From Pseudomonas sp. AN-1 (GTDB lineage Bacteria; Pseudomonadota; Gammaproteobacteria; Pseudomonadales; Pseudomonadaceae), in assembly GCF_034057115.1 (NCBI RefSeq), contig NZ_CP139195.1:310001-374000 (forward strand): 64,000 nt of DNA. Reading direction: 5' to 3'. Positions within the stretch are counted from its first letter, which is position 1; every line of letters begins with the position of its first letter. Below, piece by piece: positions 37,320 through 46,406 of this stretch. Made by a program: the position numbers and the translations under genes. The notes below the pieces were generated by a model that saw nothing but the letters and a program-made list of their open reading frames with translations, was not told the DNA's origin and did not search any database.

Positions 37320-37865
37320 ATGACACTGTTTCCAAGGCTGACAGCCTTCACTGCGGCGATCTTGATCGCTGCCGCCCCCCTGGCCACTCAAGCCGGCGAT
37401 GGGCATGACCATGGCGAAGCGCCGGCCACTCCGACAGGCCCGGCCCTGCCGCGTTTCGCGGCGACTTCCGACACCTTCGAGTTGGTCGGCGTGCTCGATG
37501 GCCACGACCTCACCCTGTGGCTCGACCGGGCTGCCGACAACAGTCCGGTGACGGACGCCACCCTCCAGCTGATGGTGGGTGGCGTCAAGGTCGAGGTCGA
37601 GCAGCACGAGCCGGGCGAGTTCGAGGCCGCGCTGGCGGAGGAGCCCGAAGAGGGCGAACTGGCCATCGTCGCCCTGGTGGTGGCCGACCAGCAGCGTGAG
37701 CAGCTGACCGCCGAACTGGATATCCATCACGAAGAGCACGCCGAAGAGTCTGCATCTGGCGTGTCCTGGGGCACTTATGGGGCCTGGGGGGCCGGCGGGC
37801 TGGTTCTGCTTGCCCTGCTGGGTTGGGCTATGCGCCGCGCCCGTGTCGCTCCTCGTCATTCGTGA
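37320..37865 (+). CDS. exported, C-terminally anchored protein within the czc operon
   Basis: The 181-residue product has a signal peptide (to about 25), a GDGHDHGEAP metal-binding-like tag at the mature N-terminus, a beta-rich domain (about 45-145) and one C-terminal membrane helix (about 155-175). The same GHDHGE tag opens the mature CzcB encoded next. It lies between czcC and czcB with short gaps and may present metal to the pump. No family name recognised. Confidence 0.6.
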   Translation: MTLFPRLTAFTAAILIAAAPLATQAGDGHDHGEAPATPTGPALPRFAATSDTFELVGVLDGHDLTLWLDRAADNSPVTDATLQLMVGGVKVEVEQHEPGEFEAALAEEPEEGELAIVALVVADQQREQLTAELDIHHEEHAEESASGVSWGTYGAWGAGGLVLLALLGWAMRRARVAPRHS

Positions 37866-37874
37866 AGGTGTTTT

Positions 37875-38984
37875 ATGAAAGCTAATTTTCTGATTTCCGC
37901 GGTGTGCCTGGCCCTGCTGTCGCTGACCTCGCCCGCCTGGGCTGGCGAAGGGCATGACCATGGCGAAGAAGCGCCTGCAAGCAACAGCAACGGCCCCCAG
38001 CGACTGCCCGACGGCAGCGTATTCCTGCCCAAACCGGCGCAACGCCAGATCGGGGTGCGCACCTTGCCGCTCGAGACGGCCGAATTGCCGCGCTCGCTGG
38101 AGTTGGCCGGCAAGGTGGTGATGGACCCCAATGCCGGCGGCAAGGTGCAGGCCGTGCTGGCTGGGCGCCTCGAAGCCGGACCGCGCGGCTTTCCCAGCGT
38201 CGGGCAGGCGGTGAAGAAAGGTGAGGTGCTGGCCTATGTAGTGGCGACCGGCGATGTTCTCGAGCGGGCCAATCAGGCTGCGCAGCTGGCTCAACTGCGA
38301 GCGGCCAAGGGCCTTGCCGACCAGCGCCTGGCGCGCTTGCGCGAGCTGGCCGATACGGTGCCGCGCAAGGATATCGAGGCAGCAGCCAGCGAGGCCGCGA
38401 GTCTGGGGGCGCAAGTCGCTGCGCTGAATTCGGGCGTCAATGCGCGGGACGCACTGGTTGCGCCGGTTTCCGGGGTGATTGCCTCGACCAATGCCGTCTC
38501 CGGCCAGGTGGTCGATGCCCGCGAACTGGTGTTCGAGGTGGTCGATCCCTCCCGTCTGCGCATCGAAGCGCTGGCCTACGACCTGAACCAGGCCGCCGAT
38601 GTGGCGGGAGCCACTCTGGCGGTGGGTAGCGAACGTGTGCCGCTGACCTTCATCGGCGCGGCCCGCAGCCTGCGTGAACAGGCCCTGCCGATGCTGTTCC
38701 AGGGCGAGGGCAGCGCCTTGTCCCGCCTGGCCGTGGGACAGCCGGTGAAAGTCTTCGTGCAGACCGCCAGTCGTACCCGGGGCATCCGGGTGCCGGCGGC
38801 GTCGCTGATGAAGAATGCCGCCAACCAGAATGTCGTCTGGGTCAAGACCGCGCCGGAGCACTTCGTGCCGCACCCGGTCACCTTTGCCGCGCTGGACGGG
38901 GTATCCGTGCTGGTGACCAGTGGGCTTGCCTCTGGGGATCGTGTCGTGACGCAGGCTGCCAGCCTGATCAACCAGATTCGTTGA
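37875..38984 (+). CDS. czcB: CzcB membrane-fusion protein
   Basis: The 369-residue periplasmic adaptor has a signal peptide (to about 22), a His-containing N-terminus (GEGHDHGEEAP), a lipoyl-like domain (GRLEAGPRGFPSVGQAVKKG), an alpha-helical hairpin (about 120-175) and beta-barrel domains. It links the inner-membrane pump to CzcC. There are 9 bases after the previous gene and 14 before czcA. Confidence 0.87.
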   Translation: MKANFLISAVCLALLSLTSPAWAGEGHDHGEEAPASNSNGPQRLPDGSVFLPKPAQRQIGVRTLPLETAELPRSLELAGKVVMDPNAGGKVQAVLAGRLEAGPRGFPSVGQAVKKGEVLAYVVATGDVLERANQAAQLAQLRAAKGLADQRLARLRELADTVPRKDIEAAASEAASLGAQVAALNSGVNARDALVAPVSGVIASTNAVSGQVVDARELVFEVVDPSRLRIEALAYDLNQAADVAGATLAVGSERVPLTFIGAARSLREQALPMLFQGEGSALSRLAVGQPVKVFVQTASRTRGIRVPAASLMKNAANQNVVWVKTAPEHFVPHPVTFAALDGVSVLVTSGLASGDRVVTQAASLINQIR

Positions 38985-38998
38985 AGGGAGCCTGACCC

Positions 38999-41900
38999 AT
39001 GTTCAAGTGGCTCCTCGACAACAGCCTCGGCAATCGTCTGCTGGTGATCATCGCCAGCCTGGTGCTGATGGCCTACGGCGCATTCACCCTGTCACGCATG
39101 CCGGTGGATGTCTTTCCCGATCTGAACAAGCCCACGGTCACCATCATGACCGAGGCTGGCGGCATGGCCGCCGAAGAGGTCGAGCAACTGATCACCTTCC
39201 CGCTGGAGACCACGATGAACGGTCTGCCCGGCGTGGAGAGCGTGCGCTCGGTCTCCAGCAGCGGGCTGTCGTTCATTTACGTCACCTTCGACTGGAGCAC
39301 GGAGATTTTTCGGGCCCGGCAGATGGTGTCGGAGCGGCTCTCCGCGATGGAGGAGGGCTTGCCACCGGGCGTGATCCCGCGCATGGGGCCGATCAGCTCC
39401 ATCATGGGCGAGATCATGCAGATCGCGATTCCCATCGACGCGGCACGGATCACCCCGATGCAGGTGCGCGAGTTCGCCGACTGGGTGCTGCGTCCGCGCC
39501 TGATGGCGATCCCCGGTGTGGCCCAGGTGATCCCGATTGGCGGTGAGGTCCGCCAGTTCCAGGTCCAGCCCGACACGGCGCGCATGGCCGAGCTGGGCAT
39601 CAGCCACACGCAGCTGGAGGAGGCGCTCAAGGGCTATTCGTCGAATACCTCCGGGGGCTTCCTCGAGCTCAATGGGCGCGAGTATCTGATTCGCAACCTG
39701 GGGCGGACGTCGAGTCTGGGGGATCTGTCGAACCTGGCCATCACGGCGCGTAACGGCCAGCCGATCCTCCTGCGGCAGATCGCCGAAGTGACCTTTGCCG
39801 CAGCCCTGAAGCGCGGCGATGCCGGCTTCGAAGGCAAGGCAGCAGTGATCCTCGGCATCCAGAAACAACCGACGGCCGATACCATCCAGCTGACCCGCTC
39901 CATCGAGGCGGCGCTGGGGGAAATGCGCAAGTCGCTGCCGACCGGAATGGAGGCCCCCCAGGTCACCTTCCGTCAGGCCAGTTTCATCGAGGCTTCGATC
40001 AGCACCCTGCAGGGCAAGCTGATCGGCGCCTCGGTGTTCGTCGCGGCGATCCTGTTCTTCTTCCTCGGCACGCTGCGGCCCACCATCATCGCGCTGACGG
40101 CCATTCCGGTGTCGATCTTCATCACCGGTCTGGTGTTCAAGTACTTCGGCCTGTCGATCAACACCATGACCCTCGGTGGCCTGGCCATCGCTATCGGTGG
40201 ATTGGTCGACGATGCTGTGGTGGGCGTGGAGAACGTGCTGCGCCGGCTGAAGGTGGAGCGGGCCAAGCACCCCGAGCACCGCCTGCACCCGCTGGAACTG
40301 GTGGGGCACGCGACCATGGAGGTGCGTTCGGCCATCCTCTACGCCACCATCATCATTGTGCTGGTGTTCCTGCCGCTGTTCGCCCTGCCGGGCATGGAAG
40401 GGCGGCTATTCGTACCGCTGGGGATCGCCTTCATCGTCTCGACCCTGGCCTCGCTGGTGGTTTCGGTGACCGTCACCCCAGTGCTGTCCTTCTATCTGCT
40501 GCCGCGGATGAAGTCGCTGGAGCATGGCGACACCAAACTGCTGGCTTGGCTGAAAAGCCGCTATCGCAGCAGCTTGCAAGCCGTCCTGCAGCGTCCGAAG
40601 GCAGCTGTAGTCGTAGCGGGCATTGCCGTGTTGGTCGCGGCAGCGAGCGTGCCGTTCTTCCCGAAGACCTTCCTGCCGCCGTTCAACGAGGGCACCTTGC
40701 TGATCGGCCTGCGTCTGAACCCCGGCGTGACTCTGGCGGAGTCCTCGGCGCTGGCCCAGCAGGCCGAGCAGTTGGTCATGCAGGTGCCGGAAGTGACCCA
40801 CGTCGGCCGCCGCAGCGGTCGCGCGGAGCTGGATGAGCACGCCGAGGGTGTGCACGTCAGCGAGCTGGATGTCGGCCTCAAGCCGGCCTCGGAGCTGACC
40901 CGCTCGATGGATGAGATCACCGGCGACATCCGTTCGCGGCTGGTCAATCTGCCGGCGGCCATCGGCATCGGCCAGCCGATCTCGCACCGGATCGACCACA
41001 TGCTGTCCGGCGTGCGCTCGCAGATCGCCATCAAGATCTTCGGCGAGGATCTGGACACCCTGCGCGGCCAGGCGGATGCCCTGCGCGGCAGGCTGGCGGA
41101 TATTCCCGGCATCGCCGACCTGGAAATCGAGAAGCAGGTGCTGGCTCCGCAGATCAAGGTGCGCATCGACTACGCCGCCGCCGCCCAGTACGGCGTGCCC
41201 GCGCCGCAGATCTTGGCGACGCTGGAGAGTCTGGTCGAGGGCGAGAAGGTCACCCAGATCGTCGAGGGTGGCCGGCGCTTCGCTCTGGTGGTGCGCCTGC
41301 CCGAGACGGCGCGTTCGGCGGAGGGGCTGGGCAACATCCTGTTCGAGACCCCGACCGGTCGGGTACCGCTGTCGCGGATCGCCAGCATCGAGGACGGCGA
41401 CGGCCCGAACCAGATCAGTCGCGACGACGGCAAGCGTCGCATCGTGCTGTCGGCCAACGCCCAAGGGCGCCCGCTGTCGGAGATCGTCGAAGACATCCGC
41501 AAGGTGGTCGACGAGACCAAGCTGCCGGAAGGCTACTTCATCACCCTGGGCGGCCAGTTCCAGGCCCAGGAGGAAGCGTCGCGTCTGGTCGGCCTGCTGT
41601 CCATCGTCTCGCTGATCCTGATGTTCGTGGTGCTCTACAGCCGCTACAAGTCGGCGACCCTGTCGGCGCTGATCATGGTCAACATCCCGCTGGCCCTGGT
41701 CGGCGCGGTGCTCGGCCTGTGGTTGTCGGGGCAGCCGCTGTCGATTGCCGCGCTGATCGGCTTCATCACCCTCGCCGGTATCTCGGTGCGCAACGGCATC
41801 CTCAAGGTCAGCCACTACATCAACCTGATGCGCATCGAGGGGGAGAACTTCGACCACGCGATGATCCTGCGCGGCTCGCTGGAGCGCCTGAGCCCGGTGC

Positions 41901-42118
41901 TGATGACGGCGCTGGTCACCGCCTTTGCCCTGGCGCCCCTGTTGTTCGAGGCCGAGCGTCCGGGCACGGAAGTCCTCCACCCGGTGGCGGTGGTGATCTT
42001 CTCCGGCCTGATCAGCTCGACCCTCCTCGATACCTATCTGACCCCGGTGATGTTCTGGCTGTTCGGCCGCAAGGACACCGAGCGCCTGATAGCTGATCGC
42101 GAAGCGGGGGCCTTCTGA
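38999..42118 (+). CDS. czcA: CzcA-type heavy-metal RND efflux pump
   Basis: The 1039-residue RND transporter has the usual 12-helix layout and GGLVDDAVVGVENVLRRLK in TM4, with paired Asp followed by Glu, the pattern of divalent-cation (Zn, Cd, Co) pumps. This differs from the single-Asp pattern of the CusA in this window. It expels periplasmic or cytosolic Zn/Cd/Co. It ends the czcI-C-X-B-A operon. Confidence 0.9.
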   Translation: MFKWLLDNSLGNRLLVIIASLVLMAYGAFTLSRMPVDVFPDLNKPTVTIMTEAGGMAAEEVEQLITFPLETTMNGLPGVESVRSVSSSGLSFIYVTFDWSTEIFRARQMVSERLSAMEEGLPPGVIPRMGPISSIMGEIMQIAIPIDAARITPMQVREFADWVLRPRLMAIPGVAQVIPIGGEVRQFQVQPDTARMAELGISHTQLEEALKGYSSNTSGGFLELNGREYLIRNLGRTSSLGDLSNLAITARNGQPILLRQIAEVTFAAALKRGDAGFEGKAAVILGIQKQPTADTIQLTRSIEAALGEMRKSLPTGMEAPQVTFRQASFIEASISTLQGKLIGASVFVAAILFFFLGTLRPTIIALTAIPVSIFITGLVFKYFGLSINTMTLGGLAIAIGGLVDDAVVGVENVLRRLKVERAKHPEHRLHPLELVGHATMEVRSAILYATIIIVLVFLPLFALPGMEGRLFVPLGIAFIVSTLASLVVSVTVTPVLSFYLLPRMKSLEHGDTKLLAWLKSRYRSSLQAVLQRPKAAVVVAGIAVLVAAASVPFFPKTFLPPFNEGTLLIGLRLNPGVTLAESSALAQQAEQLVMQVPEVTHVGRRSGRAELDEHAEGVHVSELDVGLKPASELTRSMDEITGDIRSRLVNLPAAIGIGQPISHRIDHMLSGVRSQIAIKIFGEDLDTLRGQADALRGRLADIPGIADLEIEKQVLAPQIKVRIDYAAAAQYGVPAPQILATLESLVEGEKVTQIVEGGRRFALVVRLPETARSAEGLGNILFETPTGRVPLSRIASIEDGDGPNQISRDDGKRRIVLSANAQGRPLSEIVEDIRKVVDETKLPEGYFITLGGQFQAQEEASRLVGLLSIVSLILMFVVLYSRYKSATLSALIMVNIPLALVGAVLGLWLSGQPLSIAALIGFITLAGISVRNGILKVSHYINLMRIEGENFDHAMILRGSLERLSPVLMTALVTAFALAPLLFEAERPGTEVLHPVAVVIFSGLISSTLLDTYLTPVMFWLFGRKDTERLIADREAGAF

Positions 42119-42264
42119 TGGTTTGCCTCATTTCTCATCGCAATCACAGCCCTCCGGGGCGGTATTGCGCACCACAAAGTAACCGTGTTTGCCGACAAAT
42201 GATCCGGAAGCTGAAGTCGCTGAAGCAGCACTCCGCAAATTACCGAAGTGATAGAGGAACTCAA

Positions 42265-42591
42265 ATGAAATCCCTGAAAGCAATCTTGGCCCTCTCGATG
42301 TTTGCCGTCTCTTCCACCGCAATATCGGCTGGTTTCGACAATGACCCTGACAAGATCATCCAGGAGAACCAACGCGCCATGGAAGCGTATGCCGCAGAGC
42401 TCGGGAAACCCGCTCCGAAAGTCGAGAAGTATCGCTATGGCATGGAGCTCGATGTAGTCAAGGTGATCAGTGTGACACGCAAGGCCAAGGTCTGTGGCGT
42501 GGTGCCTGCGCGGATGACCTTCCTCGACTCAAAGGGTGAGCTCCAAACGGTCGAGTACCAAGCAGTCGGAGGAGGATGCCGGCGCGGCTGA
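42265..42591 (+). CDS. DUF2790 family small exported protein, second copy
   Basis: The 108-residue protein has a signal peptide (to about 20, ISA) and the DUF2790 domain (KYRYGMELDVVKVISVTRKAK, then CGVVPARMTF and GGGC near the end). It matches the product at 6699-7031 across the domain, including the two Cys. GAGGAAC precedes the ATG. Its place after czcA suggests metal-linked expression. Confidence 0.8.
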   Translation: MKSLKAILALSMFAVSSTAISAGFDNDPDKIIQENQRAMEAYAAELGKPAPKVEKYRYGMELDVVKVISVTRKAKVCGVVPARMTFLDSKGELQTVEYQAVGGGCRRG

Positions 42592-42802
42592 GCGGGGGCC
42601 GGCTGACCAATCGCCTAAAAATGGCCCCACCTAATGTAAGGAGCGGCTGACTGCAGCCGTGTGGTTGAAAGTGCTTTCGTCTGGGCCTTGCCCCTTTCCA
42701 GACACTCGGCGTCCCAGTGGCGCCGATTTTTTAGGGAATCTCCTATGGGATTTAGGATCCCGACAAGCCCTTCTGAAAACCGCCAATCTGGGAGGAATCG
42801 TC

Positions 42803-42868
42803 ATGTTTCAAGTCAATGGGATGGCTGTCCACTGCTGTCCTCGTTACATAACAAGGAGGGGCCAATGA
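42803..42868 (+). CDS. 21-residue leader peptide coupled to the dsbB-like gene
   Basis: A strong GGAGG lies seven bases before the ATG. The peptide contains adjacent Cys residues (GMAVHCCPRYI), is basic at the end and stops with TGA that overlaps the dsbB-like ATG (ATGA). The RBS of the next gene lies inside its last codons. This is the layout of a translationally coupled leader ORF. A Cys pair ahead of a disulfide-forming operon suggests redox or Cys-level control; that is inference. Confidence 0.5.
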   Translation: MFQVNGMAVHCCPRYITRRGQ

Positions 42869-43299
42869 GTACGTCATCATCTTCCGGACCCTGGCCACTG
42901 CTTCTACTCGCCTGGTTGGTGGCGCTGCTGTCGAGTCTCTCCGCACTATTCATCGGAGAGGTCATGGGGCAGGCTCCCTGCGTACTGTGCTGGTTCCAGC
43001 GCACCTTTATGTTCCCGCTGGCGGTGATCCTGGCCATCGCCTGCTACCGCTCGGACTTCGCCATCTGGCGTTACGCTCTGCCGCTGGCCGGCATCGGCGC
43101 GGCACTGGCCTTCGCTCACACGCTGCTCTACGCCGGGCTGATTCCTCAGCCGATCCAGCCCTGCACGGCTACCGGTCCGTCCTGCTCGGGCGCCGGCATG
43201 ACCATCTTCGGCGGCGTGCCGCTGCCGATGCTGGCCCTGTTTGCTTTCGTCCTTATCGCCATCCTGCTCCTCGTCATTCGCCGGAGAACTGCTCCATGA
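42865..43299 (+). CDS. DsbB-like disulfide bond formation membrane protein
   Basis: The 144-residue protein has four membrane helices, a first periplasmic CxxC (CVLC, residues 39-42) and a second Cys pair in QPCTATGPSCSG. This is the small DsbB/BdbC layout; it reoxidises a DsbA partner by passing electrons to quinone. AAGGAGGGG precedes the ATG. Its stop overlaps the ATG of the DsbA-like gene (ATGA). Confidence 0.85.
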   Translation: MSTSSSSGPWPLLLLAWLVALLSSLSALFIGEVMGQAPCVLCWFQRTFMFPLAVILAIACYRSDFAIWRYALPLAGIGAALAFAHTLLYAGLIPQPIQPCTATGPSCSGAGMTIFGGVPLPMLALFAFVLIAILLLVIRRRTAP

Positions 43300-43970
43300 A
43301 CCGCCGTACCCTGGTCATGATCATCAGCGTGGCGATCCTGGCCGTCTTCGCCGTGGCCGTATTCCTCTACTCGCAGACGACGCCGCCGCAACCGCCGCAG
43401 GTGGCCCAGGCGCCCGCCCAGATGCCGCCGGACGCGCCCAATGGCGGCAACCTGGTGCGCTTCCACTCGCCGGTGTTCGGCCCGGCACAGGCGCCGGTGA
43501 CCATCGTCGAGTTCTTCGACCCCTCCTGCGAGGCGTGCCGTGCCTTCTACCCTCATGTGAAGAAGATCCTCGTCGAGAACCCCAGCGATGTGCGGCTGGT
43601 GCTGCGCTATGTACTGTTCCACCAGGGCTCCGAGGAAGTGACGCGCATGCTGGAGGCCGCGCGCAAGCAGAACCTCTACCCGCAGGTATTGGAGGCCGTG
43701 CTCGCCGCCCAGCCAGGCTGGCACGACGACCCCAAGGTGGCAGCAGCCTGGGTCGCCGCCGAGGGCGCCGGCCTGGATGTGGAGAAGGCCCGCGCTGACA
43801 TGCACACGCCCGGCGTCGACGCCGTACTGGAGACGGATATGCAGGACGTCAAGACGGTGGGTATCCGGGGCACCCCGACCTTCTTCGTCAATGGCCGCGC
43901 GCTGAGCGAGTTCGGTCCCGAGCCGCTGCGCGATCTGGTTCGCAGCGAAGTAGCCAAGGCCAGGAACTGA
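43296..43970 (+). CDS. DsbA-like thioredoxin-fold oxidoreductase
   Basis: The 224-residue membrane-anchored protein (helix about residues 5-25) has a thioredoxin fold with the active site CEAC (78-81) and the cis-Pro in RGTPTFFVNG. This is the DsbA/BdbD-like family, which oxidises Cys pairs in exported proteins. It is coupled to the DsbB-like gene. In the island it may serve the many Cys-containing exported metal proteins. Confidence 0.87.
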   Translation: MNRRTLVMIISVAILAVFAVAVFLYSQTTPPQPPQVAQAPAQMPPDAPNGGNLVRFHSPVFGPAQAPVTIVEFFDPSCEACRAFYPHVKKILVENPSDVRLVLRYVLFHQGSEEVTRMLEAARKQNLYPQVLEAVLAAQPGWHDDPKVAAAWVAAEGAGLDVEKARADMHTPGVDAVLETDMQDVKTVGIRGTPTFFVNGRALSEFGPEPLRDLVRSEVAKARN

Positions 43971-44113
43971 CACCAAGGGTGCGCTGATAGAGCTTACAGT
44001 CCACCTCCTGCCGGGCGTAGCGTAGGCACCCGGCGGGTGGTGCTGCCGGGATGGCACCGGCACTCGCTGGAGTGCTGTTTTCGCCCGCTACCAAACACAG
44101 ACAGGTACAGGCT

Positions 44114-45073
44114 CTAGATACCCCTTACCAGCGCCGGGATGGCGCGCAGGTAGATCAGCTCACCGACCAGCTCCACCAGGGTCTGGGTTATCACCGCGGC
44201 CGCCGCCAGCCCACTGATCGGCTCGGGCAGTGCCAGTGCCAGTGGCAGTACCACCAGCGAGTTGCGAGTGGAGGTACTGAAGGCCACCGCCCGCGCTGCC
44301 GGCGCCGCCAGGCGGAACAGCCTGGCGCTGAACGCCCCGAGCGCAGGGGCGAGCAACATGAACGCGGCGTAGACCGGTAGCAGGGGGGCCAGCACTTCCA
44401 ATTGCTGGGCCACCGCAGCGATCTGCGAACCGATCACGGTCACCAGTACCACTGCCATCGCCGGCACGGGCAGCCAGGCCCAGCCGGCGCTCCAGATGCG
44501 TACCGCCGCGGAGCGTCTCGCACTCAGCTCGGTGGCGACGGCCAGCCCCAAGGGCGCGACGATCAGCAACAGGAAGGCCTCGGCGAAGGGACGGATAGCT
44601 ATCACCGTGTCCACCTGCGTGCCGAGCATGAGCTTCAGATAAACCGGCAGCATCAGCAGCTGGAGCAGCAGCAGGAGGGGCGTGGCGGCCAGTACCAGCC
44701 GCGAGTCGCCTTTGCCCAGGTGGGTGAATACCACCACGTAGTCGATGCAGGGCGTCAGCAGAACCAGCAGGGCTCCGACCAGCAGGGCCTTGTTGGTCGA
44801 CAGCGGCAGGGTCAGAAGCCAGACCAGCAGCGGCACCAGCACGAAGTTGGCCAGCAGCAAGGCGCCGACGAAGCGTCGGTTGGCGAAGGCTTGCTGAAGT
44901 TCAAGGAATGGAATCTGCATGAACATGGCATACATCAACACGGCAATCGCCGGCGTGATAGCCATTGCCGCCAGATCAGCCATATCTTCGGAGGTCAGAC
45001 CTGCAGCAGCCGCGATGGCTACGGCGACGAAATACAAGTCTATCTGGTTATGCTCCAGCCAGTCTCGCAACAT
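44114..45073 (-). CDS. ACR3/BASS-like membrane transporter (arsenic resistance family)
   Basis: The 319-residue protein has about ten membrane helices and the bile acid:sodium symporter/ACR3 layout, with TPCIDYVVVFTHLGKGDS resembling the substrate segment of arsenite permeases. The family is often annotated as arsenic resistance protein, but the substrate is uncertain and no ars genes are nearby. The ATG at 45073 has GGAGGGG upstream; an alternative TTG lies two codons earlier. Confidence 0.7.
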   Translation of the reverse strand: MLRDWLEHNQIDLYFVAVAIAAAAGLTSEDMADLAAMAITPAIAVLMYAMFMQIPFLELQQAFANRRFVGALLLANFVLVPLLVWLLTLPLSTNKALLVGALLVLLTPCIDYVVVFTHLGKGDSRLVLAATPLLLLLQLLMLPVYLKLMLGTQVDTVIAIRPFAEAFLLLIVAPLGLAVATELSARRSAAVRIWSAGWAWLPVPAMAVVLVTVIGSQIAAVAQQLEVLAPLLPVYAAFMLLAPALGAFSARLFRLAAPAARAVAFSTSTRNSLVVLPLALALPEPISGLAAAAVITQTLVELVGELIYLRAIPALVRGI

Positions 45074-45241
45074 CCTCAATCCCCTCCTGTTTGTGGTGCA
45101 GGCATTCTCGCACCTTGAAAGGCGTTATTTCTGGGCTGAGGTGTTTTCAAGCGGCAAGAGACAATTCAGATAAAGCAGAAGATAGGCGTGACAGAGTTTT
45201 TGATCGATTACGGCCGCCACTCATCTGTCCGGATGAGCCAT

Positions 45242-45345
45242 ACCCTATCAGGACACTCAGGAAGCTGGCTCCCGTGCGTCTTGATAGGGTCGTTTTCTAC
45301 ATTGTTTGACATGTGTCTGGCAGCTCTATAGGGTTCATCCATACA
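45242..45345. promoter_or_regulatory. candidate res recombination site of the resolvase
   Basis: ACCCTATCA (45242-45250) and TGATAGGGT (45282-45290) are a 9-bp inverted pair, and TATAGGGT recurs near 45330. Dyads of this type directly upstream of a resolvase gene are expected for res subsites. Subsite assignment is tentative. Confidence 0.5.
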
Positions 45346-45364
45346 CAATCACCCTGGAGGCTGT

Positions 45365-45925
45365 ATGCACGGACAGCGGATCGGCTACATCCGGGTCAGC
45401 ACCCTCGACCAAAACCCGGATCGCCAGCTCGAAGGCGCCCAGGTGAGCAAGGTGTTCACCGACAAGGCCTCCGGCAAGGACACCCAGCGTCCCCAGCTCG
45501 ACGCGCTGCTCGGCTACGTCCGCGATGGCGACACCCTGGTGGTGCACAGCATGGATCGCCTCGCCCGTAATCTGGACGATCTGCGTCGCTTGGTGCAGCA
45601 GCTCACCGGCCGCGGCGTGCGGATCGAGTTCGTGAAGGAGGGGCTGACCTTTACCGGCGAAGACTCGCCAATGGCCAACCTGCTGCTGTCGGTGATGGGG
45701 GCCTTCGCCGAGTTCGAGCGCGAGCTGATCCGCGAGCGGCAACGCGAAGGAATCGCTCTGGCCAAGCAGCGCGGCGCCTACCGCGGCCGAAAGCCAGCCT
45801 TGAACAGCAAGCAGGTCGCCGAGCTGCGCCGTCGCGCCGAAGCTCGCGAGCCGAAGGCTGCCCTGGCCCGCGAGTTCGGCATCAGCCGGGCCACCCTCTA
45901 CGAATACCTGCGCGCCGGCGAGTAG
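45365..45925 (+). CDS. tnpR: Tn3-family-type serine resolvase
   Basis: The 186-residue serine recombinase has the catalytic Ser in GYIRVSTLDQN (near residue 12), DRLARNLDDLRRL, the AEFERELIRERQREGIALA helix and a C-terminal helix-turn-helix (AREFGISRATLYEYL). It resolves cointegrates at res. No matching Tn3-family transposase or terminal repeats are seen, so the parent transposon is probably deleted. GGAGG lies before the ATG. Confidence 0.85.
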   Translation: MHGQRIGYIRVSTLDQNPDRQLEGAQVSKVFTDKASGKDTQRPQLDALLGYVRDGDTLVVHSMDRLARNLDDLRRLVQQLTGRGVRIEFVKEGLTFTGEDSPMANLLLSVMGAFAEFERELIRERQREGIALAKQRGAYRGRKPALNSKQVAELRRRAEAREPKAALAREFGISRATLYEYLRAGE

Positions 45926-45971
45926 CCGGCCGTTTCCGATTTGATTTCGTTACAAAACCAAAGGAGTGAAC

Positions 45972-46337
45972 ATGTCCAAACTGGCCGAATTTCGCCGTGC
46001 CGAGCGTGAACTGCAGAAACAGATGGCTCTGCTGGAGCAACTGCAGGCCGACGCCAGTCTGCAGCGCGAAATGAAGTTCGAAGAGAAGCTGAAGGCGCTG
46101 ATGGCGGACTACGGTATGGGGCTGGCGAAGGTTGTCGCCATCCTCAATCCGCAGCCGGTCGAGCTTGAGCCGGTCGCGTCGGAGGTCGTGAAGCAGCGCC
46201 GTCCTCGCCAGGTGAAGGTCTATGTCCAGCCCGTCACTGGCAAGCGCATCGAAACCAAGAGCGGGAACCATGCCCTGCTCAAGGCCTGGAAGGCGGAGTT
46301 CGGGGCTGAGGTCGTCGAGGGGTGGCGGCAGGACTGA
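45972..46337 (+). CDS. MvaT/MvaU-family H-NS-like silencer
   Basis: The 121-residue protein has an N-terminal coiled-coil (LAEFRRAERELQKQMALLEQ) and the MvaT-type C-terminal DNA-binding part (VKVYVQPVTGKRIETKSGNH, LKAWKAEFGAEVVEGW). These pseudomonad H-NS analogues silence AT-rich foreign DNA. AAGGAG before the ATG at 45972 decides the start. An island-borne copy may modulate the host silencer. Confidence 0.87.
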   Translation: MSKLAEFRRAERELQKQMALLEQLQADASLQREMKFEEKLKALMADYGMGLAKVVAILNPQPVELEPVASEVVKQRRPRQVKVYVQPVTGKRIETKSGNHALLKAWKAEFGAEVVEGWRQD

Positions 46338-46406
46338 TGGTGAGTCTTGGTGGGTAAACTAATGGGTCTACCTACCAAGGCAATTGCTGAGTATCTGACT
46401 GCACAC

